Below the pieces are notes generated by a model that made no database searches, was not told the origin of the DNA, and worked only from the letters and a program-made list of their open reading frames with translations. The position numbers were made by a program, and so were the translations under genes. Positions 1-13,609 of a stretch of DNA of 64,000 bases are shown in pieces (the first letter of the stretch is position 1; every line of letters starts with the position of its first letter). Source of the stretch: Heterostelium album PN500 (taxonomy: Eukaryota > Evosea > Eumycetozoa > Acytosteliales > Acytosteliaceae); contig NW_008805074.1 in the NCBI RefSeq assembly GCF_000004825.1, forward strand, positions 248,001-312,000. The letters run 5' to 3'.

Positions 1-2552
1 TATGTTACTATAACATGGAAGAGTAGGACGAATCGATTCAAGATATCGCGAATGCTCTGGATACAGATGTTTCTCTCCACGCTTGGTTGCATCACGCACG
101 AGATTCTGGTAGCGTTCCGTTGCCATTTGTACTTCCTGTCTTGTGTAGTGAGGATAGAACGGTGTCCATTCCTCCCAAGACTTTGGCTTGAGTTCATACT
201 TGCCGGAATCGGTAGGAGTAGGTGGATGAAAGTCGGCCACTCCACTGAGAATACTATCGAATGCACCACCTACTTTTTCAAAGAGCTCGACATGTCGTTG
301 GAATATGTCACCGTGTCTCATACGCCCGGCAACCGCTAGATGATGAATAATCTCAACGCGCACTGCATCCTCAAAGGTCATAGACGCCAAACGAGTACGG
401 TCTGTTACCATTCCAATGACGAGTGAAGTCATATCCTCTGCTACAATGACATTGGCTTTATCTGTGTCCGATTGTTTAACTTGAGAGCTAGATCGATCCA
501 ATGTGTGTTTGGTTATCGTTCCGTCCAGTGTAAACCAAGTCGCCAGTTCACTGCGATCCAGCAGCTGTGCATAGAATTCCACTGGCAACATACAGCTAGC
601 TACATACTGCAGCAGAAAGAAGTCGTTATGAGATAACTCATAGGTGTGTAGATAGGTGTAGGATTGGAGTTTGACGGATTGACCGTTTCTCACCCATAGA
701 CCAGCCTGTATCTGTGCTACCAATACACGCACGCGAATAAGAGGGTCGATCAACATTGACGGTTTGATAATACCGTTGGAAGATGATAGTACAACCGATG
801 GATGCACTCCAAATTTCGATGACATCTGTAGGAGTATCGTAGTGAGTGATCGATGCATCGGTAGATGGAAAGATACTGGCTGTCTGGACAATCGGTAGTC
901 CGGTATGACAATGTCACGCGTACCTTTCTTCCAGACGGCAGTCGGTGAGTAGAATCTACCGATCATATTATAGAGGTTATCTACGTAGATCTGGATGTGT
1001 TGCTGACCGTGAGCAACCTCACGGAAATGTTTACCGAGCGGTGAGAATATACACTTCCTATAGTAATATTCAATGTAGAATCGGTTGTGCCATGTTTCAT
1101 CGTCGTACTCTTGAGAGGTCGACTTTATCGTGATGGCACCCATCTCCTGTGTCAAATACAACGCTCTCTGAAGTAAAAGAATCTGACTTGGATTCTCCAA
1201 CAACCAAAGAAAACTAGATTTATTTCTAATAATACAACTTTTAAGTTTGCTATATTAATACTCCTTTATCATGATTTTAGTTAGTTAATATATTAATAAC
1301 TTACCAAATATCAGATAATGGTCTAAAATATTGTTTATCCTTCATTATCTTTTGTTTGAAATCGATTTGACCATCTACCATTGCTGATTCAAATGTTTTT
1401 AATAAGTTATTAATAATTGGTGTCATATCTATAGATAGATAGTTAGAGAAAGAAAAAGAAACATTTTGAATAATTTATGTTAATGTTTATGATTATGATT
1501 TAGTAAACAAGTTTGTTCATATATAATGCATGACTAACTAACTTACTGTTGGTGGATACAATTTTATAGGCAACGGAATCAACAGAGAATAGTTGGATCG
1601 TTAAATTAAATACAGTGTTTCTTTGATGTTTGATTGTTAGTTTTCTGATGTGTTCGTAATTCTCTGCTAGATAAATTGCTAGATCATCACGCAACTCCAA
1701 ACATATAAAGAGCGATACGATGACACGTTCCAACTGTTCACTTCCCAATGTCATCAACTGTAACAAATTCGAGTATATTCGTCTACGAATTGGTTTGTCA
1801 AAGCGCATCAACACTTCACCTATACACAACGATATCTTGTCTCCAAAGACATCGATCATCTTTCCTATCAAGTCAACCAAACAATCGATAAACTCTTGAT
1901 CTCTATTAAATGAAGATTGACCAATAGTTGTTGTTGTTGTTGTTGCAGATGCAGTTACAGTTGCAGTTGCAGTTACAGTTGTTGTCATATTACTATTATT
2001 ATTGGTAATTACTCCACTACTATTACTCAATGTTAAACCATTATTTAATAATCTAAATTCATTGATTAATAATATAACTATTGATTTACAATGAGCGGGT
2101 AGTTCAATGGAAGTGTTTTTAAGATTGTTTGTTGAACCGTGTCGTTCACAGTTGCCCTCTGGTCGCCAAGCAGATTCGTCGCCACAGTCACAACAACCAC
2201 GTATCGATTGAACCAATCGGTAGCTATGTCCTTTGTGTAGATCCTCACGGAAGCAATCTACACATATTGCGCAGTTGTCATCGACCTGACACTCTCTACA
2301 CTTGTATATGAAACCATCAGAGTTCCACACGTTGTTACAACGTTTTCTTTGACTGGTCTGTGAGTGACACTCCAGCAGTTGACCAAAAGTACAGAGTTCA
2401 CCCGATGACATAACATAACTGAATATATCTAATATTGAATTGGTTGTATAGTCATCGATTAACTCTTTAATGACATTGCAATCATTACATTTGATTCTAT
2501 TTATAACAATCTTTATCTGTTCATTTTCAAAATTTAAATGATTATTTTCCAT
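1..2552 (-). CDS. UBR-box E3 ubiquitin ligase (N-recognin, UBR1/UBR2-like), 3' part outside window
   Basis: Three exons are visible: 2552-1547, 1428-1305 and 1213 down to base 1, where the gene leaves the window still open. Splice donors are GTAAGT and the frame is kept across both introns. Residues about 72-138 form a UBR box: spaced Cys residues, then the CxxC-H-x2-H run (CFREDLHKGH), then CCDCGDESAW and a closing CxxH. In UBR1/UBR2 this box binds N-degrons carrying basic N-terminal residues. Exon 3 has the conserved mid-region of the family, for example SFHLPMHRSLTT, AQIQAGLWVRNG and EIIHHLAVAGRMRHGD. A Ser/Thr-rich insert encoded by a GTT-rich stretch near 1930-2030 sits between the UBR box and the helical core. 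The RING and C-terminal autoinhibitory domains would lie beyond the window. Family assignment is firm; which UBR paralogue it is remains inference. Confidence 0.93.
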
Positions 2553-3625
2553 ATATATATAAATATATAACTATAAATATTAAATATTAATTAAATACAA
2601 AAAAAAAAAAAGACTAATCTAACTTTAATAAACTTTTTCAAAAAATTACTGGATAAAAAGACATCCCATTACAAATATGTAAATAAAAATAGTTTTTTTT
2701 TTGATATTTTTTTAGAAATCACAAATTACCTTTTTAAGTTAATTATATTTTTTATTTATTCAATAAAGTATTACCTTTTATTTTAAATAATAATTTCTTT
2801 TTACCTCATTAAATAATTATCATCAATAATTAATAATGATAAATTATTAATTTTCCCAAATTTTGAATAGAGAAACTAAAACAATAAACAAAACCAATTA
2901 TTATTTTTGAATTTTTTTTTTCTAATTTAGTTTGTTCGCGTTGATATTATTTTATTAATTAAAAAGAGTCTTTTTAATATTAATAAAATTGTATTTTTTC
3001 AGTTCTTTTATGATTTTCCAAAGACCAATTTTGGATGATGGAAAATTTCTTTCAAATTCTTCAAGATTTTTTACAATCCCTCATTAAAACATAAACTGAC
3101 ATTTCAGAAATTCTTTTCGGGAGAGGTTTATCATACACCCAATATTGGATTAGAACTAAATATTTGAAAAAGTTTTATTTATTTCATAGGATCTTTGCTT
3201 TCATCAACAATGGGATTGATTAGATCATTCGTGAATCGAACTATCAACGTGTTAATCAAATTTTGAAAAATAAGTAAAACAAAAAGACAATTTAAGCTAA
3301 ATAGGTAAATAATAACGATTATTCATTAGTTAATGGGCAATTTTATGATTTTAGATGAGCTAAATTTTTGAAGTTTTTTTATTCTAAAATATCTTTGTCA
3401 TCCATTTTAACTATTTGGTTGGTGATGTCTTACTTTGTGGGTCTTAATTTATTTAAATAGAATCTTTGATGTTTTTTACAACTTTTACTCCTACATTTAT
3501 CATGATTGATTACTCTGAAAGGGTGGTTTGCTCCTATCTAGACAAAAATAAAAAAGTTTGATGATCTTGCAAGTATTTAAATCATCTTTTGCATTTGAAT
3601 TGTTAAGTAACAGATAACATAAAAA
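2553..3625. other. Divergent intergenic region, no gene seen
   Basis: About 1.07 kb of AT-rich DNA lies between the divergent starts of the UBR ligase and the secreted-protein gene. I see only A/T homopolymers and scattered stops in all frames, so it presumably carries both promoters. No RNA gene or repeat is recognisable. Confidence 0.6.
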
Positions 3626-4770
3626 ATGACTCACATTAACAATATTTATTTATTGTTTTTAATATTTTGCTACCTAAATGTAACGAAAGGTTTTACTTAC
3701 AGATCGATATCCTAGATTAATAAATACTAATACTTTATTTTATATTATTACTCTTTTTTTTAGTGTTTTAATTGTCAACAACCAAATTATTTTGGATTGT
3801 TTACATATAATGACGATTGGCAGTACACTACTATTGAATTGTCTACTGGAAACACCAACAAATCTCAATCTATTTCATTGGATACCTCTGGTATTGTATT
3901 TTCAATCCTTAATATCAGTGACAATGGTGATAGTGTCCTTTCAATAGTAGCGGATGGCAACATCTTTGCTTTAACTAGTTTTAACTCTCTGGTAAATAGA
4001 TAGATAAAAGATTGATTTCATTATTTATTTTTAATTAACTTTTTTTTATTCTTTTTAAGGATAATCAATTTAAAATATTTAGTAATGTTTCAAATGATAT
4101 CACTTTTGAATTCCAATTTCAACCGGTTTCGTATGATGCCAAAACAAATAAAGCATACTATGTTTCTTTAGTCCAGGTTGCCTATGATGACATTTTATCG
4201 ATCATGGAATTCAACTTTAATACCCATCAAGTTAGTATTTTTGAAGTGAGAGCCACTCTTCAACTTCAAGGTCTGCCAATCGGTGTCTATGATTCCGATT
4301 CCAATATATTCTACTCGTTCGTCGTTGACAAACACCAAATTCAATATATACTGTCGCACTCGATCGCAACTCAGAAAGATCTTGTAAACACACTAAATAT
4401 AACCTTTAACGATGGACCGTCATCGCTTTTCTACCACAATCAATATTTATACCTATGTCAAATGTCTACAGAGACAGGCAATACTTTTATCTATAGATTC
4501 AACACCACAAGTTGGTCACACGAAACCATCTACTCTGGAGCCAACACCTACTTCCTAGGAATGATGCAACCTTTCTACCAAAGTAATAACTATATTGTTA
4601 TTTTCAATCAGAATGAAATACAACAACCTATATCCATAGACTATCTCAATTTAGATAATCTAAATGTTACAACGAGTACCGGTCTGAATAATACTATACC
4701 GAAAGCAAAAGATGGCTATTACTTTGGACAGGCGTATACATCGGAATACAATCATCTCATTCCAGTTTAA
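3626..4770 (+). CDS. Small secreted protein of unknown function
   Basis: Three exons, 3626-3679, 3764-3991 and 4060-4770, give 330 residues. The first exon encodes a signal peptide (MTHINNIYLLFLIFCYLN) and joins in phase 0 to a Cys-containing start of the mature protein (CFNCQQPNYFG). The rest is soluble, rich in Asn, Ser and aromatic residues, with sequons such as NIS and NTT. Repeated beta-rich segments of the kind 'FYSFVVDKHQ' and 'LYLCQMSTETGNTFIYRF' suggest a beta-propeller-like extracellular fold; that is inference from pattern only. There is no C-terminal transmembrane helix, so secretion rather than anchoring is expected. I do not recognise the family. Exon 1 rests on a GTAACG donor chosen because it is the one that keeps the frame. 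Confidence 0.75.
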
Positions 4771-4931
4771 TAAATCAAATTAGACAAGATGTTTGAAAGT
4801 TTTTCGGTTCATCGATAAAAACTAAAAACAACAATCTAGTTATTCTAGATCATACTTTTACAAAATTTTATTCATTATGTTATTTCTTAAAAAAAATTAT
4901 ATAATGTGCAATGACTACTACCACTACTATA

Positions 4932-7900
4932 TTATTTTTGTCCATATCTTTTACTGTTTCTGTTGTTAAATGATAGTGAAGGTGATACTGGTGATAGATA
5001 TGGATAGGTTGGTTGCCAATTGGTTTCGTCATAGGTTTCACACATTGTCGGGAAGGAGAATTGAGATGATGGACTTGGTGATCTGCTGCTTGGGCTGTGA
5101 GGACGACTACTTGTTGTTGTTCTAGTCGGACTGTTCCTTCTTGGTGGTGGTGGTGGTGGTGGTGGTACCGATCCACTGCAGCTGCTCTCGTAGTCGTTGT
5201 TATTATTATTGTTGCTGTTAATGATAGTGTTGCCACTAAAGTAGTTGGTTGATTCTCGAACCATTGGTTCGATTGGGATGAAACGTGGAGTTCTATTTCC
5301 AGATTCATCGCCTTCGGTCTGGTGGTAGGTATTCAATTTACATATTTTATCGACATTGAAAATGTAGGAGGTGAACGATCGTTGTTCGATAGAGAGATGG
5401 CCAACGGTTCTGGTCGACAGCTTTCCAAGCAGATTGCCACTCAATATGATACAGTCTTTGATAAAGTGGTGTGCCTGTAAGAAAAGAACCATTGGAGCCA
5501 AGTATTTTCTGTCATCGTCATCGGCAGTAGGCTGGTCCTCGTCGTCATTGATGTCGTCGTTGCTGCTGCTATTGTTGTTGGTCAGTAGCTGTCCAGCAAA
5601 GCTTGTGTTACCGCTACCAACGCCAGAGTGAGTCGGGTGACTCTGGGTGAAACTGAACAAACGGCACGTCAAGATATCGATAACAGCACTTCTGAGCTGA
5701 TCACAGAAATCGAGTTCGATATTCTGCATGTGGTCAGCCTTCAGATAGAGAGACTCGAGACTGGATTCACTGGCTTTGAACTCTTCAAGCTCAGGACAAT
5801 CCATCATACACGAACGAATACCAGTCCATGCCTCAATATCGAGTTTCCTAAGCGTCTGTGAGCAGATTCTAAGATCTACAATTTGGTGCAAATATATATA
5901 CAACTCTTCTAGTGAGATCAGAGAATCCAGCGTATTCTCCAAGTCTCTCTGGCTCAGATCGGGGCACTCGAAAAGTGATAGGGTTTTGATATTAAAGGCA
6001 TGACTCAACTTGAGTGAACCACTGCATCCCTCCATCGATAGAATAGAAAGCATTGGTGTAATTAATTCGGTTGATTTCAATGATTCACAACTATAAAAAT
6101 TAATTAATAAAATGTTAGCAAATTGTTTGTTTTTTTTTTGTTTTTATTTTTAACTTACCCTTCGATATACAATTCTCTAAGTGTTTTAGATTCGATATGT
6201 ATTGTTTGTAACATTGATAAACATGATAAGCTTAGGTGTGTAATAGTGGATGGTCTGAAATCAAACGTACTGAGTGAACTGTTTCTATAAATGACCAATC
6301 TATTCAGATGGTTATATTGCTCCAATAGCCATTGTAGAGTGAATTCATTGATATTACAACTCATCAATTCTAAATTCTCTAAAAGTTTACAGCTGAAATA
6401 TATATTATCAAAAGTTAATATATTATTAATATTTATAAAAACTGAACAAGATAACAGTTGGGTTAAACTTACTTTGATAAAGATTTAACAGCCCTTTCGA
6501 TGTCTGCTTGATGATGTTCACTGGAATCAGTTTGTTCAGATACGATTCCACTTTCGATTAGTGCTTTGTTTCCGAATTGAGGCAGCAGCGAGAACTTTAA
6601 CGATTTCAATCTTTTTAATGTTGAAATACTATAAAGTGATAGTGGTGATAATGTTATTATTTGTCTTCCAGTTTGTTTTACAAATTCCTATAGGAAATTA
6701 ATAAATAAAATATTTGTTAACATTATAATAAATAATCTAGTCTCTAAACAAAACTTACTTGGTTGGCATGAACATTTGAAACTACTGAAAGTTGTTCAAG
6801 ATTGTTCAATGGGTTCAAAGCAGACTCTATGCCTTTGTCTCCAATTAGAAAGCTGTTGATATTCAATTCGGTGAGTCGCGGACAGTTGGAAGTAATTAAA
6901 TTCAACTGTTCACTATCCAGAGGAATCGAAAGGTCAAGCTGTTTCAGGTTGTGACATTGTGCCAAACCTTCACCAAGACAACGAATGAAATCAACTAAAT
7001 TAACCTTTTCATAACAAATATTTCCACTATTGTCTTTAGTAGTTGTTAATGAATTAATGGGTGATGATGATGACTCGGATATTACTGTCGTTGGTGATTT
7101 AACAATAGATCTACTTTCAAAATGTTGTCTACTATCTAAACTACTACTATTATTATTATTAAATGAATGTATACTGTTATTGTTATTGCTATTTCTACTA
7201 CTATTTCTATTTACATTATTTGTTTGTTTATTGTTGTTATTATTCGTACTGTTATTAATACTATTTGTGCTATTATTATTATTATTGTTAATATTATTTG
7301 GTGAAAGTGAAGTTATTAAAGAAAATGAATGAAGTGCTCTACCATATCCATTCTTAAAGTAAGATATAATTCGATTACCCAGTGGTCTAAATATATGTGG
7401 ACGATTCTCACTGATTGTAACCAAGAGGTTTCTCCAGATTGACAGTTGATTGGAATGTATGATACGAGACCATAGTCTGCAAACAAACAGCAATGGCGTT
7501 GAGAAAGGGTCACAATAACTGAATATCTTTACAATGATCTCAACTGATAGATTCTCGAAAAAACAAACATCATCCCTACTACCATTATTTTTGTTACTAT
7601 ATCTTTTGCTAAATTGAACAGATGCTGAATTGCTAGAGCGATTGGTGGTGGTGGTAGTGGTGGTAGTCAATGGAATATAACCAGAGGTTCCATATTCAAC
7701 CTTTAGTCTTTTATTCAAGTCGTGTAATCCTTCACTGATTTCTATTATTTTTTATTATTCAAATATATAGATAATGAATATCACTAGTTAGTATGATGAT
7801 AGAAATTCGATTCGAATGAATATGAAATAAACATACCTCGTTTGCCCATCCCATTACCATTTAGAGCAATAGCACTATAGATCTCTTTAGTATAGTCCAT
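4932..7900 (-). CDS. F-box/leucine-rich-repeat protein
   Basis: Five exons (7900-7837, 7741-6759, 6687-6473, 6392-6159, 6090-4932) join in frame to give 884 residues. Residues about 82-130 form an F-box (FFENLSVEIIVKIFSYCD followed by an LFVCRLWSRII core), which in this family binds Skp1 of an SCF ubiquitin ligase. After an Asn-rich low-complexity block come irregular leucine-rich repeats (for example LKQLDLSIPL, LTELNINSFL, LEQLSVVSNV, LNRLVIYRNSS and ITHLSLSCLSML), the usual substrate-binding part of FBXL proteins. The C-terminal third is low complexity: an Asp-rich patch, an eight-proline run followed by Arg, and a Ser/Arg/Pro tail. Two ATGs lie near the start; 7900 was chosen because its short exon splices in phase to the next. 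Substrate unknown. Confidence 0.85.
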
Positions 7901-9540
7901 TGTACTCGGTACTATAAGTTTTATTAAGAAAATAAGAAAAATAAATTTCAATTTTATTTTTTTATTCAAAATAAATAAATTAATTTTAATTAAATAATTT
8001 TAATAAAAATAATTAAAAAATAAATAAATAAAAGACTACCTACTGTTGCACTTACTAACTACCTACTGCTGCTACTACTACTATACTAACTACTATACTA
8101 TTCTATACTGTTACAATTGTAATATTTTTTTGTTTGTATATATTATGAATATTATTTATTTTAATTTTTTATTTGATATGTAGACTTGTTTTAATCAAAC
8201 AGATAGTGAGAGAAGAAGAGTCAAACAACAGCCAATTAATTTAAATATAAAATAAAAAAGATATTTTCTTTTCTATTGCTATTCAATTAAACAAAAACAA
8301 AATAAAAAACACAATTATATATTTATATATATATATATATTGAAATTTTAATTTCTTATGATTGATGGTAAATAGTAGTACAACAACAGTTAGATGCTAC
8401 TGTATTGTAATGTGTTTTTTTTTATGTTTGTTTGTAATTATAATAGTTGGCAAGTCGATAAACAACAATTAAAATCAAAACATATAAATATACTATATTA
8501 TTTATTTTTTTATTGCTGTTGTTGTCAATTACAATTTATACTGTAAATCAATTGTTATCTTATCTTATGATTATAATTTAAAACTAATAATATTATCTAT
8601 TGCACAATTTAGTTGTTGTTGTTTGTTATTATTGTTGTTATTTTTATTGTAATATAAATGCTCAATGTTGGTTTTTTTTTTTTAATTGATGTTTGTTTTT
8701 TTTTTGGGTTGTTTGTTTTTCTCTCATTAAAACAAACTTTTTTTTTTGATAATACTGTGTTGAGTAATTTGTTGCTGTTGTTGGTTTTTTTTGTTTTTGT
8801 GTTTATTTGCGACAATTACCCCTTTGAGCAAACAAATTTAAAAAAAAATTATTTTATTTTTGCAATGATTTTTATTTATTTAATTTTTTTTGTCTTGTCT
8901 ATTTTAAAATTTAAAAAAAATAATAAAAATAAAGATGAAGATCAAAATGAAACATTGTACGAAAATACATATGATTAGTTGTTATGTTTTATTTTTTTTC
9001 TTTATATATTTTTGTTTGTACGAAAGTGAGAAGTGAGCGAGTGAGTGTGTTTGTGTTGCCTTGATCTCCTTTAAAAATAAAAACCACATTGATAAATAAT
9101 ATTCATTATTTTATGATTCACACAACTGAACGATACCCATTCGCATAAATAATGAGAAACCAGAATTTCACCAGATGGAAAATATAAAGTTAGAACATAC
9201 ACAAATTCATGATTTATTTATTACATTTAACATTTTAATTAATGTGTTATTGTTTTATTAAAAAGTAGTGTTATTATTCTATTAGTTTTTGTTCAATCTT
9301 TCATTATATTCTAAATGGGTCTTCTCATAAAATATTGATTACCTCTGACATGGATGCAGAACCGAATAAAAGATTTACTGAGCAGAAAACTCTTTAATCT
9401 TAAAATAAACTATTCATATATTATACTAAAACAATCAAGATTTGATATTTTGTTTTATTTTATTTTTATTAATACTTAAATTAATTGTAAAATTTTAAAT
9501 TTAATATATTTCAACTAGATTATTATTATTATTATTATTA
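7901..9540. other. Long intergenic region, no convincing gene
   Basis: About 1.6 kb lies between the F-box gene start and the importin beta stop. It contains dinucleotide AT runs (near 8330), long T-tracts (8670-8760) and CTACTG/CTACTA repeats (8060-8090). A 106-codon open frame at 8658-8978 is almost entirely translated T-tract and is not supported. The region near 7901-8500 is likely the 5' flank of the F-box gene. Confidence 0.55.
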
Positions 9541-11273
9541 TTATTGAGTAAAGATAGATTCGTTGGCCCACTTGGCAACATCTTGACATGAGCTTTGTTG
9601 GAGACCATACTCTATGAGGGACTTTACCAATGATACACGGAGGGTCGGTCTAATCTTATCACCGAGGGTCTGTGCGAGATCACCCAAGAGACCGATGGCA
9701 CCACTGAATACTTGAAGATTACCATGCTCACGCTCCTGGTAAACGAGTGAAATAAAATTGAGTACTGGTGTGACGTAGTTGTAAAATTGATCACCGGCAC
9801 CGCCTGATTTGAGTCCGTGAATGATACCGGTGTAGGCCTGGAAGATGGCTTCACGCAGTGAGTTCAAATAATCTTTATCGTCTAATTGTACAGCGGTGGC
9901 CTGTTCGAGAATTGGCATGACCATTGGCAGGTAGTTGGTAAAGTCACCGCTGATGGCGAGCGCAATGTCACCGATGCAGGTGAGAGCGTTTGGCTTGGCG
10001 TTCATTGAAATCTTAGAGTCTGTCAAGTCTTGGATGACCAATGGGATTAGTTCACGCGCATAGTTTGAAAAGTCTTTGTTGAGGGCACGAGTGAGATCGG
10101 AAACGATACCGATTGAGATGTTGGCGACTTCACCGAGTTCGACGGCACGCAAAGTGAACAACAGGATTGGGAGGAACTGGTCCAAGAATGGCTTGAAATC
10201 GGCCTCGAGTGCCTGGATGATGGCACCGATAGCCATCATTGCCTCTTCGTAAATAATATGGTTCTGGGTCTTGAAGACGTTCATCAATAAATACATCATC
10301 TTTTCGGCGTGTGGTGCAATCTTTTCCTTGATGGTCGATGCAACCGTCTGCAAAGTACTACATAATAGCGATTGGATCTGTGTCTTGTTCTCGGCATCTT
10401 CGGTGTTGAGAACTTCCATGACGAATGTCTTTTCGAAATCCTTGAGAATAAATGTTAAAACCTCTAATATATGATTTGGATCGGCAGACGAGAAGGAGAT
10501 CAGTGAGTTTAGTGCTTCGTAGGCGTTAACACGGAGTGATTCCTGGTCGGCGTCTGGACGAAGAGCGGCAACGTACAAATGTTGCGCCAAGATTGGGAAG
10601 ATTGTGCTCATGTTGTCGAATTGACCGACGGGACCATAGTCAAAGGCGGTGGCGATATTGTGGATACCCCAACAGGCGTGGGCGGCAACCTTTGGTGATT
10701 GATCTTTGGTGGCGTCGAGCAATCCCGACAAGATGCTCTGGAGCAACTCTGAAACACTGTCGATTTGATGGGCACAGATTCTACCGAGTGTCCACGAGGC
10801 GGTGTCTTTAACCATCTCATTTGGATCCTTGAGTTGGTTCAAGATAACGGGGATGACGTCACGCAAGAAACCTTGGAATTCCGATGGTCCCTCGAGAATG
10901 GCACCCAAGGCAACACACGAAGCCTCTCTGAATCTCCAATCTGTCGAGACAATGTTTTGTTTGATATATGGTACGACGTAGTCGATGGCGAGATCCTCGA
11001 CATTGTTTGCAATATATGTGAGACAGGTTGCACCGGCCATACAAACATTCCAGGTATCAGTGTTGTCTTCCTCTTGCTTGGTTAAAGTAGTTAAGATGGT
11101 TGGAACAAACATTGATAGAGCTTTGGCCATAACCTCCTTTGATTGACCTTCGGATTCTTGTGACAAATTGATTTCCTCTTCATTGAGAGATGTCCAAAAC
11201 TCGATTGCTTGCAAAACAACATTTTCATTTTGATCGTTTTGAATAACAGTGACAGTTAACTAAATGATGAATG

Positions 11274-11304
<31 letters not shown>

Positions 11305-12541
11305 GCTAATCATTAAAGGTATAATGAAGAATTTGCTAAACTTACATTATAAATATCACTCATGTATTCCATAATATATTCATAGTACAAGCTTACAATC
11401 TTTACAAGGTTTTCAAATGCAGACTTTCTAATAAGGTGATCTCCTGATGTGCAATTCTCGAATACGACTCTCATGATATGATCTCTTTCTTCCTTCTTGT
11501 CGAAATTGCCTTTGACAAACTCCAATGCATTGCAAAGAGCATCTGTAGCTGCCAACTTAACCATTCCGGATGCATCTCTCATACCATGTACGATTACAGT
11601 CAATACTCTATTTGCATGTGCAGTCATAATTTGTGGATCCTTTTATTATTAATGAAGAAATAGAAAAAGAAGAATAAGAAAAAAAAGAAAGAGTAAATAA
11701 CTATTTTCTTTGAACAACAACTAATTGAAATACATACAATATCCTCACAAATGTAACCGATGGTTTGGAGAGTAGCTTGCTTAATATGCTCATTTGGATT
11801 GGTAATGTTATCAAACAAATGTGGAATCAAGTTCTCCCATTGTTGGCATGGCAACTCGATTAAGGCGATTTTAGCGATAGCTTGAGCAGCTGTATGACGT
11901 GCTTCATATGCTGGTGCTGTAAGAGTGGACAATAACTAAATAAAAATTGAATCAATGTTAATTCAAAAATGTTAATCTATAGATTGATGATGAATGATAG
12001 AACATACATTATTTTTGATTTCATTCTTTCTGTTATCTGCAACAGCAAGCCATTGTTTTGAAGCAATTTCAAATCTAGCTGGATCCTATATTTATAAAAG
12101 TAAGAAATAAATTAATTATTAACTATACTATTTACCTGGCATTATATTATAAAGGTGTGAGTGAAATTTACATTTGAAAAGACGGCATTCTTTAAAACAA
12201 GACCAGCCAATTGACGGATAAATGGTTGACGATCGTTGTTTAATAATTCTTGTGAAAGAGCAATGAGGAATCCACCCTATTAAAATTAATGAATGTTAGT
12301 GAGTCTTTAGAAACAATTATCTTTAGTTTGTTTTTTATTATTTTATTTTTACATACAAAGTCTTTTTGGGCGGCTTGAGACAATGCCTCTTCGGCTCCTC
12401 TTCTAAGTTCTTCACCTAAAAAGATAAAATAATAGAGGTTAGATAAGTTGAGTTGTTGTTGTTGTTGGTGGTTGATCGACGATTGTGATTGGTCTTACTT
12501 GGTGCTTGTTGAGCGTTGGCTAAAATAGTTGCTAAATCCAT
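9541..12541 (-). CDS. kpnb1: Importin subunit beta-1 (karyopherin beta 1)
   Basis: Seven exons (12541-12499, 12415-12357, 12276-12172, 12085-12008, 11935-11738, 11639-11346, 11259-9541) join in phase to give 831 residues, a little shorter than animal importin beta-1 (876). The protein carries classical nuclear-import cargo through the pore, binding importin alpha, RanGTP and FG nucleoporins. The N-terminus has the conserved importin beta pattern (GGFLIALSQELL, then RQLAGLVLKNAV, then a short Asn stretch and W). The rest is a continuous solenoid of HEAT repeats such as DWRFREASCVALGAILEG, DTASWTLGRICAH and VAAHACWGIHNIATAF. The exon 1 ATG sits in a short exon that splices in frame. Nothing suggests inactivity. 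The upstream 1 kb carries only AT-rich sequence. Confidence 0.96.
11277..11303. repeat. (ATT)n trinucleotide microsatellite in an importin beta intron
   Basis: Nine consecutive ATT/TTA units lie inside the last intron of the importin beta gene. Such runs are common in dictyostelid DNA; here the run is non-coding. Confidence 0.85.
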
Positions 12542-13609
12542 TGCAGTTCAAATCTGTGTTACGGTACAACAAACAGGGTATCGTCAAAAGTAGAGTAGAA
12601 CATCATTCATTCATAGCAATTGAATTTATTATAGAGGTAATATGGATTGTAGTAGTTGTCAGTGGTTGAATGGTTCGTCAAATGTAAAGTTTAAGGTAAA
12701 AAAAGTGTTAAAGAAAGTAAAAGTAAAGTTTAGGTAAGTAAGTAAGTAAGTTTGTTTTGTATGTTTGTCGAAAAGTGAGATGAATAAAGTTTATTAGATA
12801 TCTAATAATTTAAAAGAAAAACAAATAACAAAAAAAAAAAAAAAAGGTTGATTGTATTGATTGTATTATTGATTGATTGATACACACTCTATATTATATT
12901 CTATTGTTTTTTTTTTTGTTTTGTTAAAAAATGATGATTTGATGTTGTTGATTAATCCTGTTTGTTTTTTTTTTTTCGAATAACTAATCTAATTAACTAA
13001 CTATTTATTTAATTATTTATCTATTATATGACTGTTGGTCAATGGTTAGACTATCTATCTATGACTTGAAGAAAAAAAAACACTTTAGGCGTCGAGTTTT
13101 TATTTTGTGTTTTTTATTGTGAAATTTGTGTGTTGTTCTACCTCTTTTATTATTAATGAGTTGAATTAAGTACTTAACAAACAAATTATGAAGATAAAAT
13201 TTTTTTTTTTCAATTTTATTGAAAACAAAAGGCGCCATAATAAATAAAAAAAAAATTGCAATTTTTTTGAATTTTGGATTTTTCAAAAATCACCCACCTG
13301 TGTAACGTTATAAAGGTTTGCAATGGTCAAATATTTGTTTGCAACAGCAATGCATTGAAAAAAAAAGAAACAAAGTTTATTTTAATTTTGCATTCTTTGA
13401 AAGATTAGTTTGGTTTGGGTTGTCTCCAATTAATTTTTATCATTTCATTCATTATCATTAAAGAGTCTATACATTCACACAAATCGTTATTAATTATTAT
13501 TATTGTTGTTATTGTTGTTGTTATTTCTAATATTTAAAATTACATATTATAAATATTAGTTTGTTGATTTGGTTTGTTTGTTTGTTGTTTTTGAGTTTTT
13601 CTCTCGGTT
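12542..13609. other. Intergenic region, no gene seen
   Basis: About 1.07 kb between importin beta and the PX-C2 gene. It has A/T homopolymers and a GTAA tetranucleotide run near 12732-12750. A 75-codon minus-strand open frame (13059-13286) is low-complexity Lys/Phe sequence and not credible. It probably carries the importin beta promoter and the PX-C2 terminator. Confidence 0.55.

Noticed and set aside
4880-5308. 142-codon minus-strand ORF with poly-His
   Set aside because: It is an out-of-frame shadow of the F-box/LRR gene's C-terminus; the Pro-run frame is the spliced one.
7030-7332. Leu-rich plus-strand ORF
   Set aside because: It is the antisense of the poly-Asn region of the F-box/LRR gene.
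8658-8978. 106-codon plus-strand hydrophobic ORF
   Set aside because: It is mostly translated T-tract (poly-Phe/Leu) in intergenic DNA, with no splice support or coding-like codon use.
10536-11085. Several 60-106 codon ORFs on both strands
   Set aside because: They overlap the large importin beta exon in other frames and have no independent support.
13059-13286. 75-codon Lys/Phe-rich ORF
   Set aside because: Low-complexity translation of A/T tracts in intergenic DNA.
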